Below, one piece after another: positions 26,012 through 37,092 of a stretch of DNA of 64,000 bases. The stretch comes from PFJX01 sp044227325 (GTDB lineage Bacteria; Pseudomonadota; Gammaproteobacteria; Burkholderiales; Thiobacillaceae). The stretch's first letter is position 1; every line of letters starts with the position of its first letter. The stretch is taken from assembly GCA_044227325.1 (NCBI GenBank), contig JBGAFI010000019.1, positions 1 through 64,000 on the forward strand, in the 5' to 3' direction. The notes below the pieces were generated by a model, which saw only the letters and a program-made list of their open reading frames with translations, was not told the origin of the DNA and searched no databases. Made by a program: the position numbers and the translations under genes.

Positions 26012-26397
26012 TTCTTGTAGATCTCGTGGGGATCCTTCAGGACCGGGTCCACCGCCACCCACTTGCCCTTTTCCAGCTTCTGGAAGAAGCAGCTGCGCCG
26101 GCCGGTATGGCAGGCGATGCCGCCGATCTGTTCGATCTTCAGCAACAGCACGTCCTCGTCGCAGTCCAGGCGCATTTCCAGCACCTTCTGGGTGTGGCCG
26201 GATTCCTCGCCCTTGTGCCATAGCTTCTTGCGGGAGCGGGACCAGTACACCGCCTCGCCGCTTTCCACGGTGCGCTTCAGGGACTCCCGGTTCATCCAGG
26301 CCACCATGAGGATGTCGCCGGTGCCGGCATCCTGGGCGATGGCGGGAATCAGGCCATCCTCGGACCAGTTGATCTTGTTCAGCCAGGCTTCGCTCAC
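26008..26397 (-). CDS. hisI: phosphoribosyl-AMP cyclohydrolase
   Basis: 129 residues, opening the adenine ring of PR-AMP. Zn/Mg motifs LDCDEDVLLL and GGIACHTGRRSCFF, with MVAWMNRESL and YWSRSRKKLWHKGE. Stand-alone HisI, translationally coupled to hisE. Ten bases separate it from hisF. Confidence 0.96.
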   Translation of the reverse strand: MSEAWLNKINWSEDGLIPAIAQDAGTGDILMVAWMNRESLKRTVESGEAVYWSRSRKKLWHKGEESGHTQKVLEMRLDCDEDVLLLKIEQIGGIACHTGRRSCFFQKLEKGKWVAVDPVLKDPHEIYKK

Positions 26398-26407
26398 GCT
26401 GCTTTCC

Positions 26408-27178
26408 TCACAACCGTACCTCGATACCTTGTTCCGCCATGGCGCGCTTGCACTGCGCCACGGTGTACTCGCCGAAATGGAAGATGCTGGCCGCCAGCAC
26501 CGCGTCGGCGCCGCCGATCTTCACGCCGTCCGCCATGTGCTGCAGGTTGCCGACGCCGCCGCTGGCGATGACCGGAATGTTCACCGCCTCGACGATGGCG
26601 CGGGTCAGATTGAGATCGAAGCCGATCTTGGCGCCGTCCCGGTCCATGCTGGTAAGCAGGATCTCGCCGGCCCCCAGTTCCTCCATCTTGCGCGCCCATT
26701 CCAGCGCGTCCAGGCCGGTGGGCTTGCGGCCGCCGTGGGTGAAGATTTCCCATTTCGGCTGGGCGCCCCAGACGGTCTGCTTCGCGTCGATGGCGACGAC
26801 GATGCACTGGCTGCCGAAACGGTCGGCGCAGTTCTTCACGAGTTGCGGGTTGAACACCGCCGCCGTGTTGATGGAGACCTTGTCGGCGCCGGCATTGAGC
26901 AGACGGTGCACGTCCTCCACCGCGCGCACGCCGCCGCCAACGGTGAGGGGAATGAACACCTGGGCGGCCACGTCCTCGATGATGTGCAGAATCAGATCCC
27001 GGTTGTCGGAGGTGGCGGTGATGTCCAGGAAGGTCAGTTCGTCGGCGCCCTGCTCGTCGTAGCGGCGGGAAATCTCGACCGGATCCCCCGCGTCGCGCAG
27101 GTTGACGAAATTGACGCCTTTCACCACGCGGCCGGCGGTGACGTCCAGGCAGGGAATGATGCGTTTGGCGAGGCCCAC
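26408..27178 (-). CDS. hisF: imidazole glycerol phosphate synthase cyclase subunit
   Basis: 256-residue TIM barrel. Catalytic Asp residues lie in IPCLDVTAGRVVKG and VVAIDAKQ; the phosphate loops are VIASGGVGN and the terminal ASIFHFGEYT. It forms the synthase with HisH. The GTG at 27178 (VGLAKRIIPCLDV) has AGAGGG upstream and lies 14 bases after the hisA stop; longer frames upstream are inside hisA. Confidence 0.96.
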   Translation of the reverse strand: MGLAKRIIPCLDVTAGRVVKGVNFVNLRDAGDPVEISRRYDEQGADELTFLDITATSDNRDLILHIIEDVAAQVFIPLTVGGGVRAVEDVHRLLNAGADKVSINTAAVFNPQLVKNCADRFGSQCIVVAIDAKQTVWGAQPKWEIFTHGGRKPTGLDALEWARKMEELGAGEILLTSMDRDGAKIGFDLNLTRAIVEAVNIPVIASGGVGNLQHMADGVKIGGADAVLAASIFHFGEYTVAQCKRAMAEQGIEVRL

Positions 27179-27192
27179 TTCAATCCGCCCTC

Positions 27193-27936
27193 TCAGGCGC
27201 CGCCCAACTCGTCCGCCAGGGCCTGGGCCGCGGTGAAGTCCAGGGTGCCTTCGTAGATGGCGCGGCCGGTGATGGCGCCCATGATGCCTTCCGCCTCGAC
27301 GGCGCAAAGATTGCGCACGTCGTCCAGATTGGTGATGCCGCCGCTGGCGATGACCGGGATGGTCAGCGCCTGGGCCAGTTTGACGGTGGCCTCGATGTTG
27401 ACGCCGGAGAGCATGCCGTCGCGGCCGATGTCGGTGTAGACCACGCCCTCGACGCCGTAGTCCTGGAATTTCTTCGCCAGATCGATGACGTCGTGGTGGG
27501 TCACCTTGGACCAGCCCTCCACCGCCACCTTGCCGTCCTTCGCGTCCAGGCCGACGATGATGTGGCCCGGGAAGGCGGTGCAGGCGTCATGCAGGAAGCC
27601 CGGGTTCTTCACCGCCGCGCTGCCGATGATGATGTAGGTGATGCCGTCGTCCAGATAACGCTCGATGGTGTCCAAGTCGCGGATGCCGCCGCCCAGTTGC
27701 ACGGGAATCTCGTCGCCCACCTCGTTGACGATGGCGCGGATCGCCGCCTCGTTCTTGGGCTTGCCGGCGAAGGCGCCGTTCAGGTCCACCAGATGCAGGC
27801 GCCGGGCGCCGCTGGCCAGCCATTTCTCGGCCATGTCCGCCGGGTTGGAGGAAAACACCGTGGCGCTGTCCATCTCGCCCTGCTTGAGACGGACGCACTG
27901 CCCGTCCTTCAAATCGATTGCCGGAATGATGAGCAT
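27193..27936 (-). CDS. hisA: ProFAR isomerase
   Basis: 247-residue TIM barrel, isomerising ProFAR to PRFAR. Catalytic Asp in MLIIPAIDLKDGQCVRL and in VVYTDIGRDGML, with half-barrel phosphate sites VQLGGGIRD and VIASGGITN. The ATG at 27936 matches the family N-terminus and is two bases from the hisH stop. Confidence 0.96.
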   Translation of the reverse strand: MLIIPAIDLKDGQCVRLKQGEMDSATVFSSNPADMAEKWLASGARRLHLVDLNGAFAGKPKNEAAIRAIVNEVGDEIPVQLGGGIRDLDTIERYLDDGITYIIIGSAAVKNPGFLHDACTAFPGHIIVGLDAKDGKVAVEGWSKVTHHDVIDLAKKFQDYGVEGVVYTDIGRDGMLSGVNIEATVKLAQALTIPVIASGGITNLDDVRNLCAVEAEGIMGAITGRAIYEGTLDFTAAQALADELGGA

Positions 27937-27938
27937 GA

Positions 27939-28586
27939 CTACCTCTGATTTCCATCCCAAAGGGTGAAGTTGGCAAGCAGCCGCAAGCCGGCCGCCTGGC
28001 TTTTTTCAGGGTGAAACTGCACGGCGAACAGGTTGTCCCGGGCCACCGCGCAGGTAAAGGGGAAAGGATAGCGGCTCTCGCCGGCGATCACGTCCGGATC
28101 GGTCGGCAGAGCGTAATAGCTGTGCACGAAATAGAAGCGCGCGCCGTCCTCGATGCCCGCCCAGAGGGGATGAGGCATCGCCTGGCGCACATTGTTCCAG
28201 CCCATGTGCGGCACTTTCAGCCGGTTGCCCAATTCGTCGCGGGGTGCCGCATCGGAAAAACGCTTGACGCGGCCCGCCATGAGTCCGAGACACGCGGTGT
28301 CGCCCTCGTCGCTATGATCGAACAGCACCTGCAAGCCCATGCAGATGCCAAGGAAAGGTTTGCTCGCCGCCGCGCCGAGGATCGCGTGGCGCAGGCCGTG
28401 GGCCTCGATTTCCGCCATGCAGTCGGGCGCGGCGCCCTGGCCGGGAAACACCACGCGCCCCGCCGAGGCGATCAGGGCCGGATCGTCGGTGACCACCACC
28501 TCGGCGCCGGGGGCGACATGTTCCAGCGCCTTGCGCACGGAATGCAGGTTGCCCATGCCGTAGTCGATGACGGCGATGTCGGCCAT
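27939..28586 (-). CDS. hisH: imidazole glycerol phosphate synthase amidotransferase subunit
   Basis: 215 residues, class I glutaminase feeding ammonia to HisF. Catalytic Cys in FLGICMGLQVLF, His and Glu in AVQFHPEKS, oxyanion strand FPGQGA. Its ATG overlaps the hisB stop by one base. Confidence 0.96.
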   Translation of the reverse strand: MADIAVIDYGMGNLHSVRKALEHVAPGAEVVVTDDPALIASAGRVVFPGQGAAPDCMAEIEAHGLRHAILGAAASKPFLGICMGLQVLFDHSDEGDTACLGLMAGRVKRFSDAAPRDELGNRLKVPHMGWNNVRQAMPHPLWAGIEDGARFYFVHSYYALPTDPDVIAGESRYPFPFTCAVARDNLFAVQFHPEKSQAAGLRLLANFTLWDGNQR

Positions 28587-29173
28587 TACAGCGTACCCTT
28601 GGTCGAAGGCATCGCGTCGCCCATGCGCGGATCCGCCTCCACGGCCATGCGCAAGGCGCGGCCGAAGGCCTTGAACACGGTTTCCGCCTGATGGTGGGCG
28701 TTGATGCCGCGCAGGTTGTCGATGTGCAGGGTAACGCCGGCGTGGTTGACGAAGCCTTGGAAAAACTCCCGGAACAGGTCCACGTCGAAGTCGCCGATGC
28801 GGCCGCGCGTGAATTCCACGTGGAATTCCAGGCCGGGCCGGCCGGACAGATCGATCACCACCCGCGACAGGGCTTCGTCCAGGGGCACGTAGGCGTGGCC
28901 GTAGCGGCGGATGCCTTTTTTGTCGCCCAGGGCCTTGGCGACGGCCTGGCCCAGGGTGATGCCGATGTCCTCGACGGTATGATGGGCGTCGATGTGCAGA
29001 TCGCCCTCGGCGGCGACATTCAGATCCACCAGGCCGTGGCGCGCGATCTGGTCCAGCATGTGGTCCAGGAAGGGCACGCCGCTGCTGAAAGCGGCCTGGC
29101 CGGAGCCGTCCAGGTTGACCTTGACGGTGATCCGGGTTTCCAGGGTGTTGCGGGTGACTTCGGCGGTGCGCAT
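28586..29173 (-). CDS. hisB: imidazoleglycerol-phosphate dehydratase
   Basis: 195 residues, monofunctional form without the phosphatase domain of enteric HisB. Mn-binding motifs DAHHTVEDIG and NAHHQAETVF mark the two half-repeats. The histidinol-phosphate phosphatase must be encoded elsewhere. One-base overlap with hisC (TGATG). Confidence 0.96.
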   Translation of the reverse strand: MRTAEVTRNTLETRITVKVNLDGSGQAAFSSGVPFLDHMLDQIARHGLVDLNVAAEGDLHIDAHHTVEDIGITLGQAVAKALGDKKGIRRYGHAYVPLDEALSRVVIDLSGRPGLEFHVEFTRGRIGDFDVDLFREFFQGFVNHAGVTLHIDNLRGINAHHQAETVFKAFGRALRMAVEADPRMGDAMPSTKGTL

Positions 29174-30243
29174 CAGTGGTCCAGTTCGGCTCGCAGGGCG
29201 GTCAGGAAAGCGGCGTTTTCATCCGGCGCGCCGACGGTCACGCGCAGGCAATTGTCCAGCAGGGGATGGCCGCCATGCAGGTTCTTGATGAGCACGCCAC
29301 GGGACTTGAGGCCGGCAAACACCCGCCCGGCGTCCGCCACCCGGAACAGGATGAAATTCGCGTTGCTCTCGTACACGTGCACACCGGCGAGCTCGGACAT
29401 GGCCTGAAAAAGTTTTCCCCGTTCTCCGACCAGGGTGGCCGCCTGGGACTCCAGCACGTCCACATGGGATAGCGCGAGACGCGCCGCCACCTGAGTCAGG
29501 ACGTTGACATTATACGGTAGGCGCACCTTGTCGAACTCGCCTATCCATGCGGGTTTACCCACCATGTAGCCGAGGCGCAGGCCGGCCAGGCCGAGCTTGG
29601 ACACGGTGCGCATCAAGAGCAGGTTGTCGAAGCGGTCCAGGGCGTCCAGGAAGGTCCGACCGCCGGCGAAGGCATGGTAGGCCTCGTCCACCACCACCAG
29701 CCCCGGCGCGGCGGCGGCGATGCGCTCCATCGCGCTCCGGTCGAAGGCGTTGCCGGTGGGGTTGTTGGGATAGGCCAGGAACACCAGGGCGGGTTCTTCC
29801 CGCTCGATGGCTTCCAGCATCGCCGCCTCGTCCAGGGAGAAATCCGTCTTGAGGGAAATGCCCACGTAACGCATGCCGGCGAAGCCGGCGACCATGCGGT
29901 ACATGACGAAGGACGGTTCCACCGCCAGAAGCACGGCGCCGGGTTTTGCCAGGGCCGTGGCGACGATCTGGATCAGTTCGTCCGAACCGTTGCCCAGCAG
30001 GATGTCGTATGCCGGCGCGATGGCGAAGGCGTCGCGCAAGACCTTCTGGACGTCGGCGGCCTGGGGATCGGGATAACGGTTGATGGCCGCGTCGCTCAAC
30101 AGGGCACCCAGTTCCGCGCGCAGCGCGTCGGGCAGGCGATACGGGTTCTCCATGGCATCCAGCTTCACCATGCCGCCGGCATCGGCCACGTGGTAAGCGG
30201 ACAAGGCCAGGATTTCGGGGCGGATCAATTGTTCTGGAGTCAC
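29173..30243 (-). CDS. hisC: histidinol-phosphate aminotransferase
   Basis: 356-residue fold-type I PLP enzyme. PLP lysine in RTVSKLGLAGLRLG, PLP-binding NPNNPTGN-like motif (AYPNNPTGNAF), and VVDEAYHAF. Starts at the GTG/ATG region at 30243, 75 bases after the hisD stop. Confidence 0.94.
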   Translation of the reverse strand: MTPEQLIRPEILALSAYHVADAGGMVKLDAMENPYRLPDALRAELGALLSDAAINRYPDPQAADVQKVLRDAFAIAPAYDILLGNGSDELIQIVATALAKPGAVLLAVEPSFVMYRMVAGFAGMRYVGISLKTDFSLDEAAMLEAIEREEPALVFLAYPNNPTGNAFDRSAMERIAAAAPGLVVVDEAYHAFAGGRTFLDALDRFDNLLLMRTVSKLGLAGLRLGYMVGKPAWIGEFDKVRLPYNVNVLTQVAARLALSHVDVLESQAATLVGERGKLFQAMSELAGVHVYESNANFILFRVADAGRVFAGLKSRGVLIKNLHGGHPLLDNCLRVTVGAPDENAAFLTALRAELDH

Positions 30244-30318
30244 GGCAATGTCTGGGTTGGCGATGGGCGGAACACAGGCGGTCGCGAGCTTTCCGTCGAC
30301 CGCCGGCTTACGGGCGGA

Positions 30319-31626
30319 TCAATGTCCCATGCGGAATTCGGCGGAACGGCCGTGGGCTTGCAAACCCTCTCCGTAAGCCAGGGCGGCAGCGATCTCACCC
30401 AGCGTCTTCGCGCCCTGCTCGGACACGTGGATCAGGCTGGAGCGCTTCTGGAAGTCGTACACGCCCAGGGGCGATGAGAAGCGCGCGGTGCGCGAGGTGG
30501 GCAGCACGTGGTTGGGACCGGCGCAGTAGTCGCCCAGGGCCTCGCAGGTATTGCGGCCCATGAAGATGGCGCCGGCGTGGCGGATCAACGGCAGCATGGC
30601 TTCGGGATCGTCCAGCGACAGCTCCAGATGTTCCGGCGCGATGAAGTTGGCGATCTCGGCGGCCTGCGTCAGGTCCTTGCACAGAATCAGGCCGCCCCGG
30701 TTGCCGATGGACGCGGAGATGACATCCTGGCGCGGCAGGGTGGGCAGCAGCTTGCGCACGCTGGCCAGCACCGCGTCCAGGAAATCCGTGTCGGGGGAGA
30801 TCAGGATGGACTGGGCCAGCTCGTCGTGCTCGGCCTGGGAGAACAGGTCCATGGCGATCCAGTCCGGATTGGTCTTGCCGTCGCAGATGACCAGGATTTC
30901 CGAGGGACCGGCGATCATGTCGATGCCGACGATGCCGAACACGCGGCGCTTGGCCTCGGCCACGTAGGCGTTGCCCGGGCCGACGATCTTGTCCACCTGG
31001 GGAATGCTCTCGGTGCCGTAGGCCAGCGCGCCCACGGCCTGGGCGCCGCCGATGGTGAACACCCGGTCGACGCCGGATACCGCCGCCGCCGCCAGCACCA
31101 GATCGTTGCGCACGCCGTCCGGCGTCGGCACCACCATGATCAGTTCCTTGACCCCGGCCACCTTCGCGGGGATGGCGTTCATCAGCACCGAGGAGGGATA
31201 GGCCGCCTTGCCGCCGGGCACGTACAGGCCGACCCGGTCCAGGGGCGTGACCTGCTGGCCCAGCACGGTGCCGTCCGGCTCGGTGTAGGTCCAGGATTCC
31301 TGGCGCTGCTTCTCGTGGTAGGCGCGCACCCGCTCGGCCGCGGCCTTGAGGGATTTCTCCAGGCGCAGGGGCAGTTTTTCCAATGCTGCGTGGAGGTCCG
31401 CCTGGGACAGCTCCAGGGCGTCCATGGCGGAGACATTCAGACGGTCGAAACGGGCCGTGTACTCCAGCACCGCCGCGTCGCCCTTGGCGCGCACGCCGGC
31501 GAGGATTTCCGACACGGCGTTCCGCACCGCGCTGTCGGTGGCATCGTTGAAGGCCAGCAGTTCGGCTAGGCGGGCCTTGAAATCCGGCGCGGCGGCGTCC
31601 AGACGGGTCATGGAAAGTTCGGACAT
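30319..31626 (-). CDS. hisD: histidinol dehydrogenase
   Basis: 435 residues, two-step NAD oxidation of histidinol to histidine. Signatures VGLYVPGGKAAYPSSVLM, IGGAQAVGALAYGT, IVGPGNAYV, DMIAGPSEI, the Zn/catalytic stretch QAEHDELAQ, and APEHLEL. It starts at the ATG at 31626 (MSELSMTRL); a second ATG lies five codons in. A 141-base gap with two small hairpins separates it from hisG. Confidence 0.96.
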   Translation of the reverse strand: MSELSMTRLDAAAPDFKARLAELLAFNDATDSAVRNAVSEILAGVRAKGDAAVLEYTARFDRLNVSAMDALELSQADLHAALEKLPLRLEKSLKAAAERVRAYHEKQRQESWTYTEPDGTVLGQQVTPLDRVGLYVPGGKAAYPSSVLMNAIPAKVAGVKELIMVVPTPDGVRNDLVLAAAAVSGVDRVFTIGGAQAVGALAYGTESIPQVDKIVGPGNAYVAEAKRRVFGIVGIDMIAGPSEILVICDGKTNPDWIAMDLFSQAEHDELAQSILISPDTDFLDAVLASVRKLLPTLPRQDVISASIGNRGGLILCKDLTQAAEIANFIAPEHLELSLDDPEAMLPLIRHAGAIFMGRNTCEALGDYCAGPNHVLPTSRTARFSSPLGVYDFQKRSSLIHVSEQGAKTLGEIAAALAYGEGLQAHGRSAEFRMGH

Positions 31627-31767
31627 GATGGTATGGGCGTTGGCTTGAACAGACTTGTTGGGCTGAACAAAAGGCGGGAACGTGGCTGGATTATAGCCGT
31701 GCCGCAGTGCGGCAAGGGACTGAAAATAACGGTATTTTCCGTACAGCCATCGCGCCGCGCGCGACCA
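31627..31767. other. hisG-hisD spacer with two inverted repeats
   Basis: The longest gap inside the his operon. It contains a GCCGCAGTGCGGC hairpin (about 31700) and a perfect 7-bp inverted repeat GAAAATA/TATTTTC with a four-base loop at 31722-31739. No ORF. These could be an attenuating stem, an mRNA processing site or an operator. Confidence 0.5.
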
Positions 31768-32412
31768 TTACGGCGTGACCGCGCCCCGGAACGCCTCGAT
31801 GATGGGCTGGATGGCGTCATGCTTCAGCTTCAGCGCGGCCTGATTGACCACCAGCCGGGAACTGATGCTCATGATCTCCTCCACCGCCACCAGGTTGTTG
31901 GCCTTGAGGGTACCGCCGGTGGAAACCAGATCGACGATCACGTCGGACAGGCCCACCAGGGGCGCCAGTTCCATGGAGCCGTAGAGTTTGATCAGGTCCA
32001 CGTGCACGCCCTTTTGCGCGAAATGCAGGCGCGCGGTCTGTACATACTTGGTCGCCACGCGCAGGCGCGCGCCCCGGCGCACCGCGGCCTCGTAGTCGAA
32101 GCCCACCGGCGTCGCCACCATCATGCGGCACTTGGCGATGTTCAGGTCCACCGGCTGGTACAACCCTTCGCCACCGTGCTCGATGAGCACATCCTTGCCG
32201 GCGATGCCCAGGTCCGCGGCGCCGTGCTGCACGTAGGTCGGCACGTCGGTGGCGCGCACGATGATCAGGCGCACGTCGGGCCGGTTGGTGCCGATGATCA
32301 GCTTGCGCGAGGTCTCCGGGCTTTCGCTCGGGGTGATGCCGGCCGCCGCCAGCAGGGGCAGGGTTTCGTCGAAGATGCGGCCCTTGGACAGGGCGAGGGT
32401 GATGCCGCTCAT
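31768..32412 (-). CDS. hisG: ATP phosphoribosyltransferase, short form
   Basis: First step of histidine synthesis. At 214 residues it is the HisG-S type lacking the C-terminal regulatory domain, so it should need HisZ as partner; none is in the window. Motifs ALSKGRIFDETLPLL, DLGIAGKDVL and the PRPP loop DLVSTGGTLKANNL. The ATG at 32412 is five bases after the murA stop. Confidence 0.96.
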   Translation of the reverse strand: MSGITLALSKGRIFDETLPLLAAAGITPSESPETSRKLIIGTNRPDVRLIIVRATDVPTYVQHGAADLGIAGKDVLIEHGGEGLYQPVDLNIAKCRMMVATPVGFDYEAAVRRGARLRVATKYVQTARLHFAQKGVHVDLIKLYGSMELAPLVGLSDVIVDLVSTGGTLKANNLVAVEEIMSISSRLVVNQAALKLKHDAIQPIIEAFRGAVTP

Positions 32413-32417
32413 GCCGT

Positions 32418-33675
<1,258 letters not shown>

Positions 33676-33683
<8 letters not shown>

Positions 33684-33918
33684 TCCGGGCGGCCCACTCT
33701 TCCGGCGTCAGCGTCTGCATGGACAGGGCGTGGATTTCGGCATGCATGCGCTCGCCCAGCGCCCCGTAGACGAGCTGGTGGCGCCCCACCGGCATCTTGC
33801 CGCGAAACGCCGGGCTGACGATGACGGCTTCGAAATGCTGGCCGTCGCCGGCCACCTGGATGTGGTCGCAAGCGAGACCGGCCTGAATCCACTGTTGGAT
33901 TTGCTGAGGAGTGACCAT
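33676..33918 (-). CDS. ibaG: BolA/IbaG family protein
   Basis: 80-residue BolA-fold protein (VAGDGQHFEAVIVSPAFRG, RHQLVYGALGERM, the conserved His and HALSMQTLTPEEW). It probably acts with monothiol glutaredoxin in Fe-S handling or as an envelope regulator. The murA-ibaG-mla arrangement is widely conserved. Confidence 0.92.
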
Positions 33919-33936
33919 GGGGGAGCCCGAAGAAGA

Positions 33937-34688
33937 TTAATGGCGCAGTTTATAGCCCGACTTCAACATCATCAAAGTCAGACCGGACAGGAGCAGCACA
34001 AAGGGCGTCACCACCGCCAGCCCGAGCCACGGATCCATATCGCCCTGGCCGAAAAAGCCGTAGCGGAAACCGTCGATCATGTAGAAAACCGGGTTGATGT
34101 GGGACACGGTCTGCCAAAAAGGCGGCAGGGAATGGATGGAATAGAACACGCCGGAAAGGAAGGTCAGCGGCATGATGAGAAAGTTCTGCACGGCCGCCAG
34201 ATTGTCGAACTGATTCGCCCAGATGCCGGCCATGATGCCCAGGCAGGCGAACACGGTGCCCGAGGCCAGCGCGAAGGCCAATATCCAGAGGGGATGGCGC
34301 ATCTCGATGTCGGCGAAGAACAGTCCCACCAGCAGCACGCCCAGACCCACCGTGAAAGCGCGGATCAAGGCGGCCAGTAGATAGGCGAGGAAGAACTCCA
34401 GGTAGGACAGGGGCGGCAGCAGCACGAACACGATGTTGCCCGTGATCTTGGACTGGATCAGGGACGACGAGGAGTTGGCGAAGCTGTTCTGCAGGACCGA
34501 CATCATGATCAGCCCCGGCATGAGGAAGGCGGTGTAGCTGACACCCGGGTAGACGTGCACATGCGCTTCCAGCACGTGGGAAAAGATCAGCAGATACAGC
34601 AGCGCGGTCAGCACCGGCGCGCCCACGGTCTGCACCAGCACTTTCCAGAAGCGCAGGATCTCCTTGTACAGCAGGGTCCGGAAGCCGC

Positions 34689-34692
<4 letters not shown>
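33937..34692 (-). CDS. ABC-2 type exporter permease (YadH-like)
   Basis: 251 residues with six hydrophobic segments. It contains the ABC-2 signature around FLIMPLTFLSGVFYSI, PPFWQTVSHINPVFYMIDGFRYGFFG and MPGLIMMSVLQNSFAN. Likely exports a lipid or polysaccharide with the ATPase encoded just upstream (four-base overlap). Substrate not determined. Confidence 0.88.
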
Positions 34693-35600
<908 letters not shown>

Positions 35601-35612
35601 GGATAGGGGAAG

Positions 35613-35876
35613 TCAGATTTGATCGGCGATGCCGTAAAGATTGGCGAGACTGAGCAGGCTCTCCGGCACGGAACGGAACTCGATGGCGCCGTCGCCCGCG
35701 CGGCGGCGCAGGGACAGGATGAGACTGAGGGCGGAAGAATCCATATTGCCCACCCGGGACAGGTCGAACACCCTCGCTCCACCTTGCAAGGCGCTTTCCG
35801 CTTCCGCCAGCAGACGGGTCGCATTGTCCAGGATCAGGTCGCCCTCGAGGGAGGCGACCCCGGCTTCCACGCGCAT
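35613..35876 (-). CDS. mlaB: MlaB-like STAS-domain protein
   Basis: 87-residue STAS protein; the conserved regulatory segment reads VGNMDSSALSLIL, with the Ser/Thr of the anti-sigma-antagonist fold. Cytoplasmic subunit stabilising MlaF in the phospholipid transport complex. One-base overlap with mlaC. Confidence 0.88.
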   Translation of the reverse strand: MRVEAGVASLEGDLILDNATRLLAEAESALQGGARVFDLSRVGNMDSSALSLILSLRRRAGDGAIEFRSVPESLLSLANLYGIADQI

Positions 35877-36502
35877 TACCTGCCGCCCCCGTTGGCGGCG
35901 GGCTGCTGGTTGCGACGCGCGAGGGAGGCCACCAGACCTTCGATTCCGCCCTTGCGCACTTCCGAATTGAAGGTGTTGCGATACACCGTGACCATGCTGA
36001 CGTTGTCCACCATCACGTCGAACACCTTCCAGCCTTCGCCCAGTTTTTCCATGCGGTAGTCGATGGGGATGGGCGGCGCGCCGAGCTTGCTCACCACGGT
36101 ATTGACGGTCACGTCGTCGTCGCCGGGCGACATCTTCAGGGGGGTGAACTCGATCTTGTAATCGGAAACGCTGGTCAGGGATGCCGAGTAGGTGCGCACC
36201 AGCATGGTCTTGAACTGTTCCACCAGCTCCTGTTGCTGTTCCGGCGTCGCCTTGCTCCAGTTCTTGCCGACGGCCAACTGGGTCATCTTGCGGAAATCGA
36301 AGTTGGGGAGAATCTTTTCCTCGACCAGCGCCAGAATCTTCCGGGTGTTGCCGTTCTTGAGATCCTTGTCTTGCCGGACGATGCGCAGCACCTCGTTGGT
36401 GGTGTTCCTGGCCAGCACATCCGGCGCCTGCACCTCGGCCCGCGCCGTGACGGCAAAGGCCGCGAGCAGGCCGACGATCAACAAATTCATCACTCGGTTC
36501 AT
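35876..36502 (-). CDS. mlaC: phospholipid-binding protein MlaC
   Basis: 208 residues with a signal peptide (VGLLAAFAVTARA) and the Tol-Tol-Ttg2 domain (LVEEKILPNFDFRKMTQLAVGKNW, WKVFDVMVDNVSMV). Periplasmic lipid shuttle between the outer membrane and MlaFEDB. A 104-base gap separates it from mlaD. The partner lipoprotein MlaA, often encoded here in betaproteobacteria, is absent from the window. Confidence 0.93.
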   Translation of the reverse strand: MNRVMNLLIVGLLAAFAVTARAEVQAPDVLARNTTNEVLRIVRQDKDLKNGNTRKILALVEEKILPNFDFRKMTQLAVGKNWSKATPEQQQELVEQFKTMLVRTYSASLTSVSDYKIEFTPLKMSPGDDDVTVNTVVSKLGAPPIPIDYRMEKLGEGWKVFDVMVDNVSMVTVYRNTFNSEVRKGGIEGLVASLARRNQQPAANGGGR

Positions 36503-36606
36503 ATCCTTATTGCCTCATTTTCCGTGTTGCGGCCACTTTCAATCGGAAGCGGACCGCGGTCAATCGTAGGTTTCGTCCACGTCTGCAAAACGCGGCGACT
36601 GTCGCG

Positions 36607-37089
36607 CTATTGAGCCGTCTGGGCTTCCTTGGTTCCGCTGTCCGACTTGTTATACAGGAATTGGCCGATCAGGTTTTCCAGCACGACGGCGCCCTGGGTC
36701 AGCTTTATCTCGTCGCCCGGCGCCAGCATTTTTTCGTCGCCACCCGCTTCCAGGGCGACATACTGCTCGCCCAGAAGGCCGGAAGTCATGATCGCCGCGC
36801 TGGTGTCCTTGGGAAACTTGTAGTTGGCGTTCAGGCTGAGGCTGACGCTGGCTTCATAGGCGGCGCTGTCGAAGGTGATGTCGGACACGCGTCCCACCAC
36901 CACCCCGGCGCTTTTCACCGGCGCGCGCACCTTGAGGCCGCCGATATTGTCGAACGAGGCTTTCACCACATAGGCCTTGGAACTGTCGAAAGCCCCCATG
37001 TTGCCCACCTTGAGGGCCAGGAACAGGATGGCTGCGAGGCCGGCCACCACGAAGAAGCCGACCCAGAGGTCTAGAGTTGCGCGCTGCAT
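36607..37089 (-). CDS. mlaD: MlaD, MCE-domain phospholipid transport subunit
   Basis: 160 residues. One N-terminal transmembrane helix (LWVGFFVVAGLAAILFLALKV), then a single MCE domain (FDNIGGLKVRAPVKSAGVVVGRV, GLLGEQYVALEAGG). Forms the hexameric periplasmic ring. Three-base gap to mlaE. Confidence 0.95.
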   Translation of the reverse strand: MQRATLDLWVGFFVVAGLAAILFLALKVGNMGAFDSSKAYVVKASFDNIGGLKVRAPVKSAGVVVGRVSDITFDSAAYEASVSLSLNANYKFPKDTSAAIMTSGLLGEQYVALEAGGDEKMLAPGDEIKLTQGAVVLENLIGQFLYNKSDSGTKEAQTAQ

Positions 37090-37092
37090 GGA

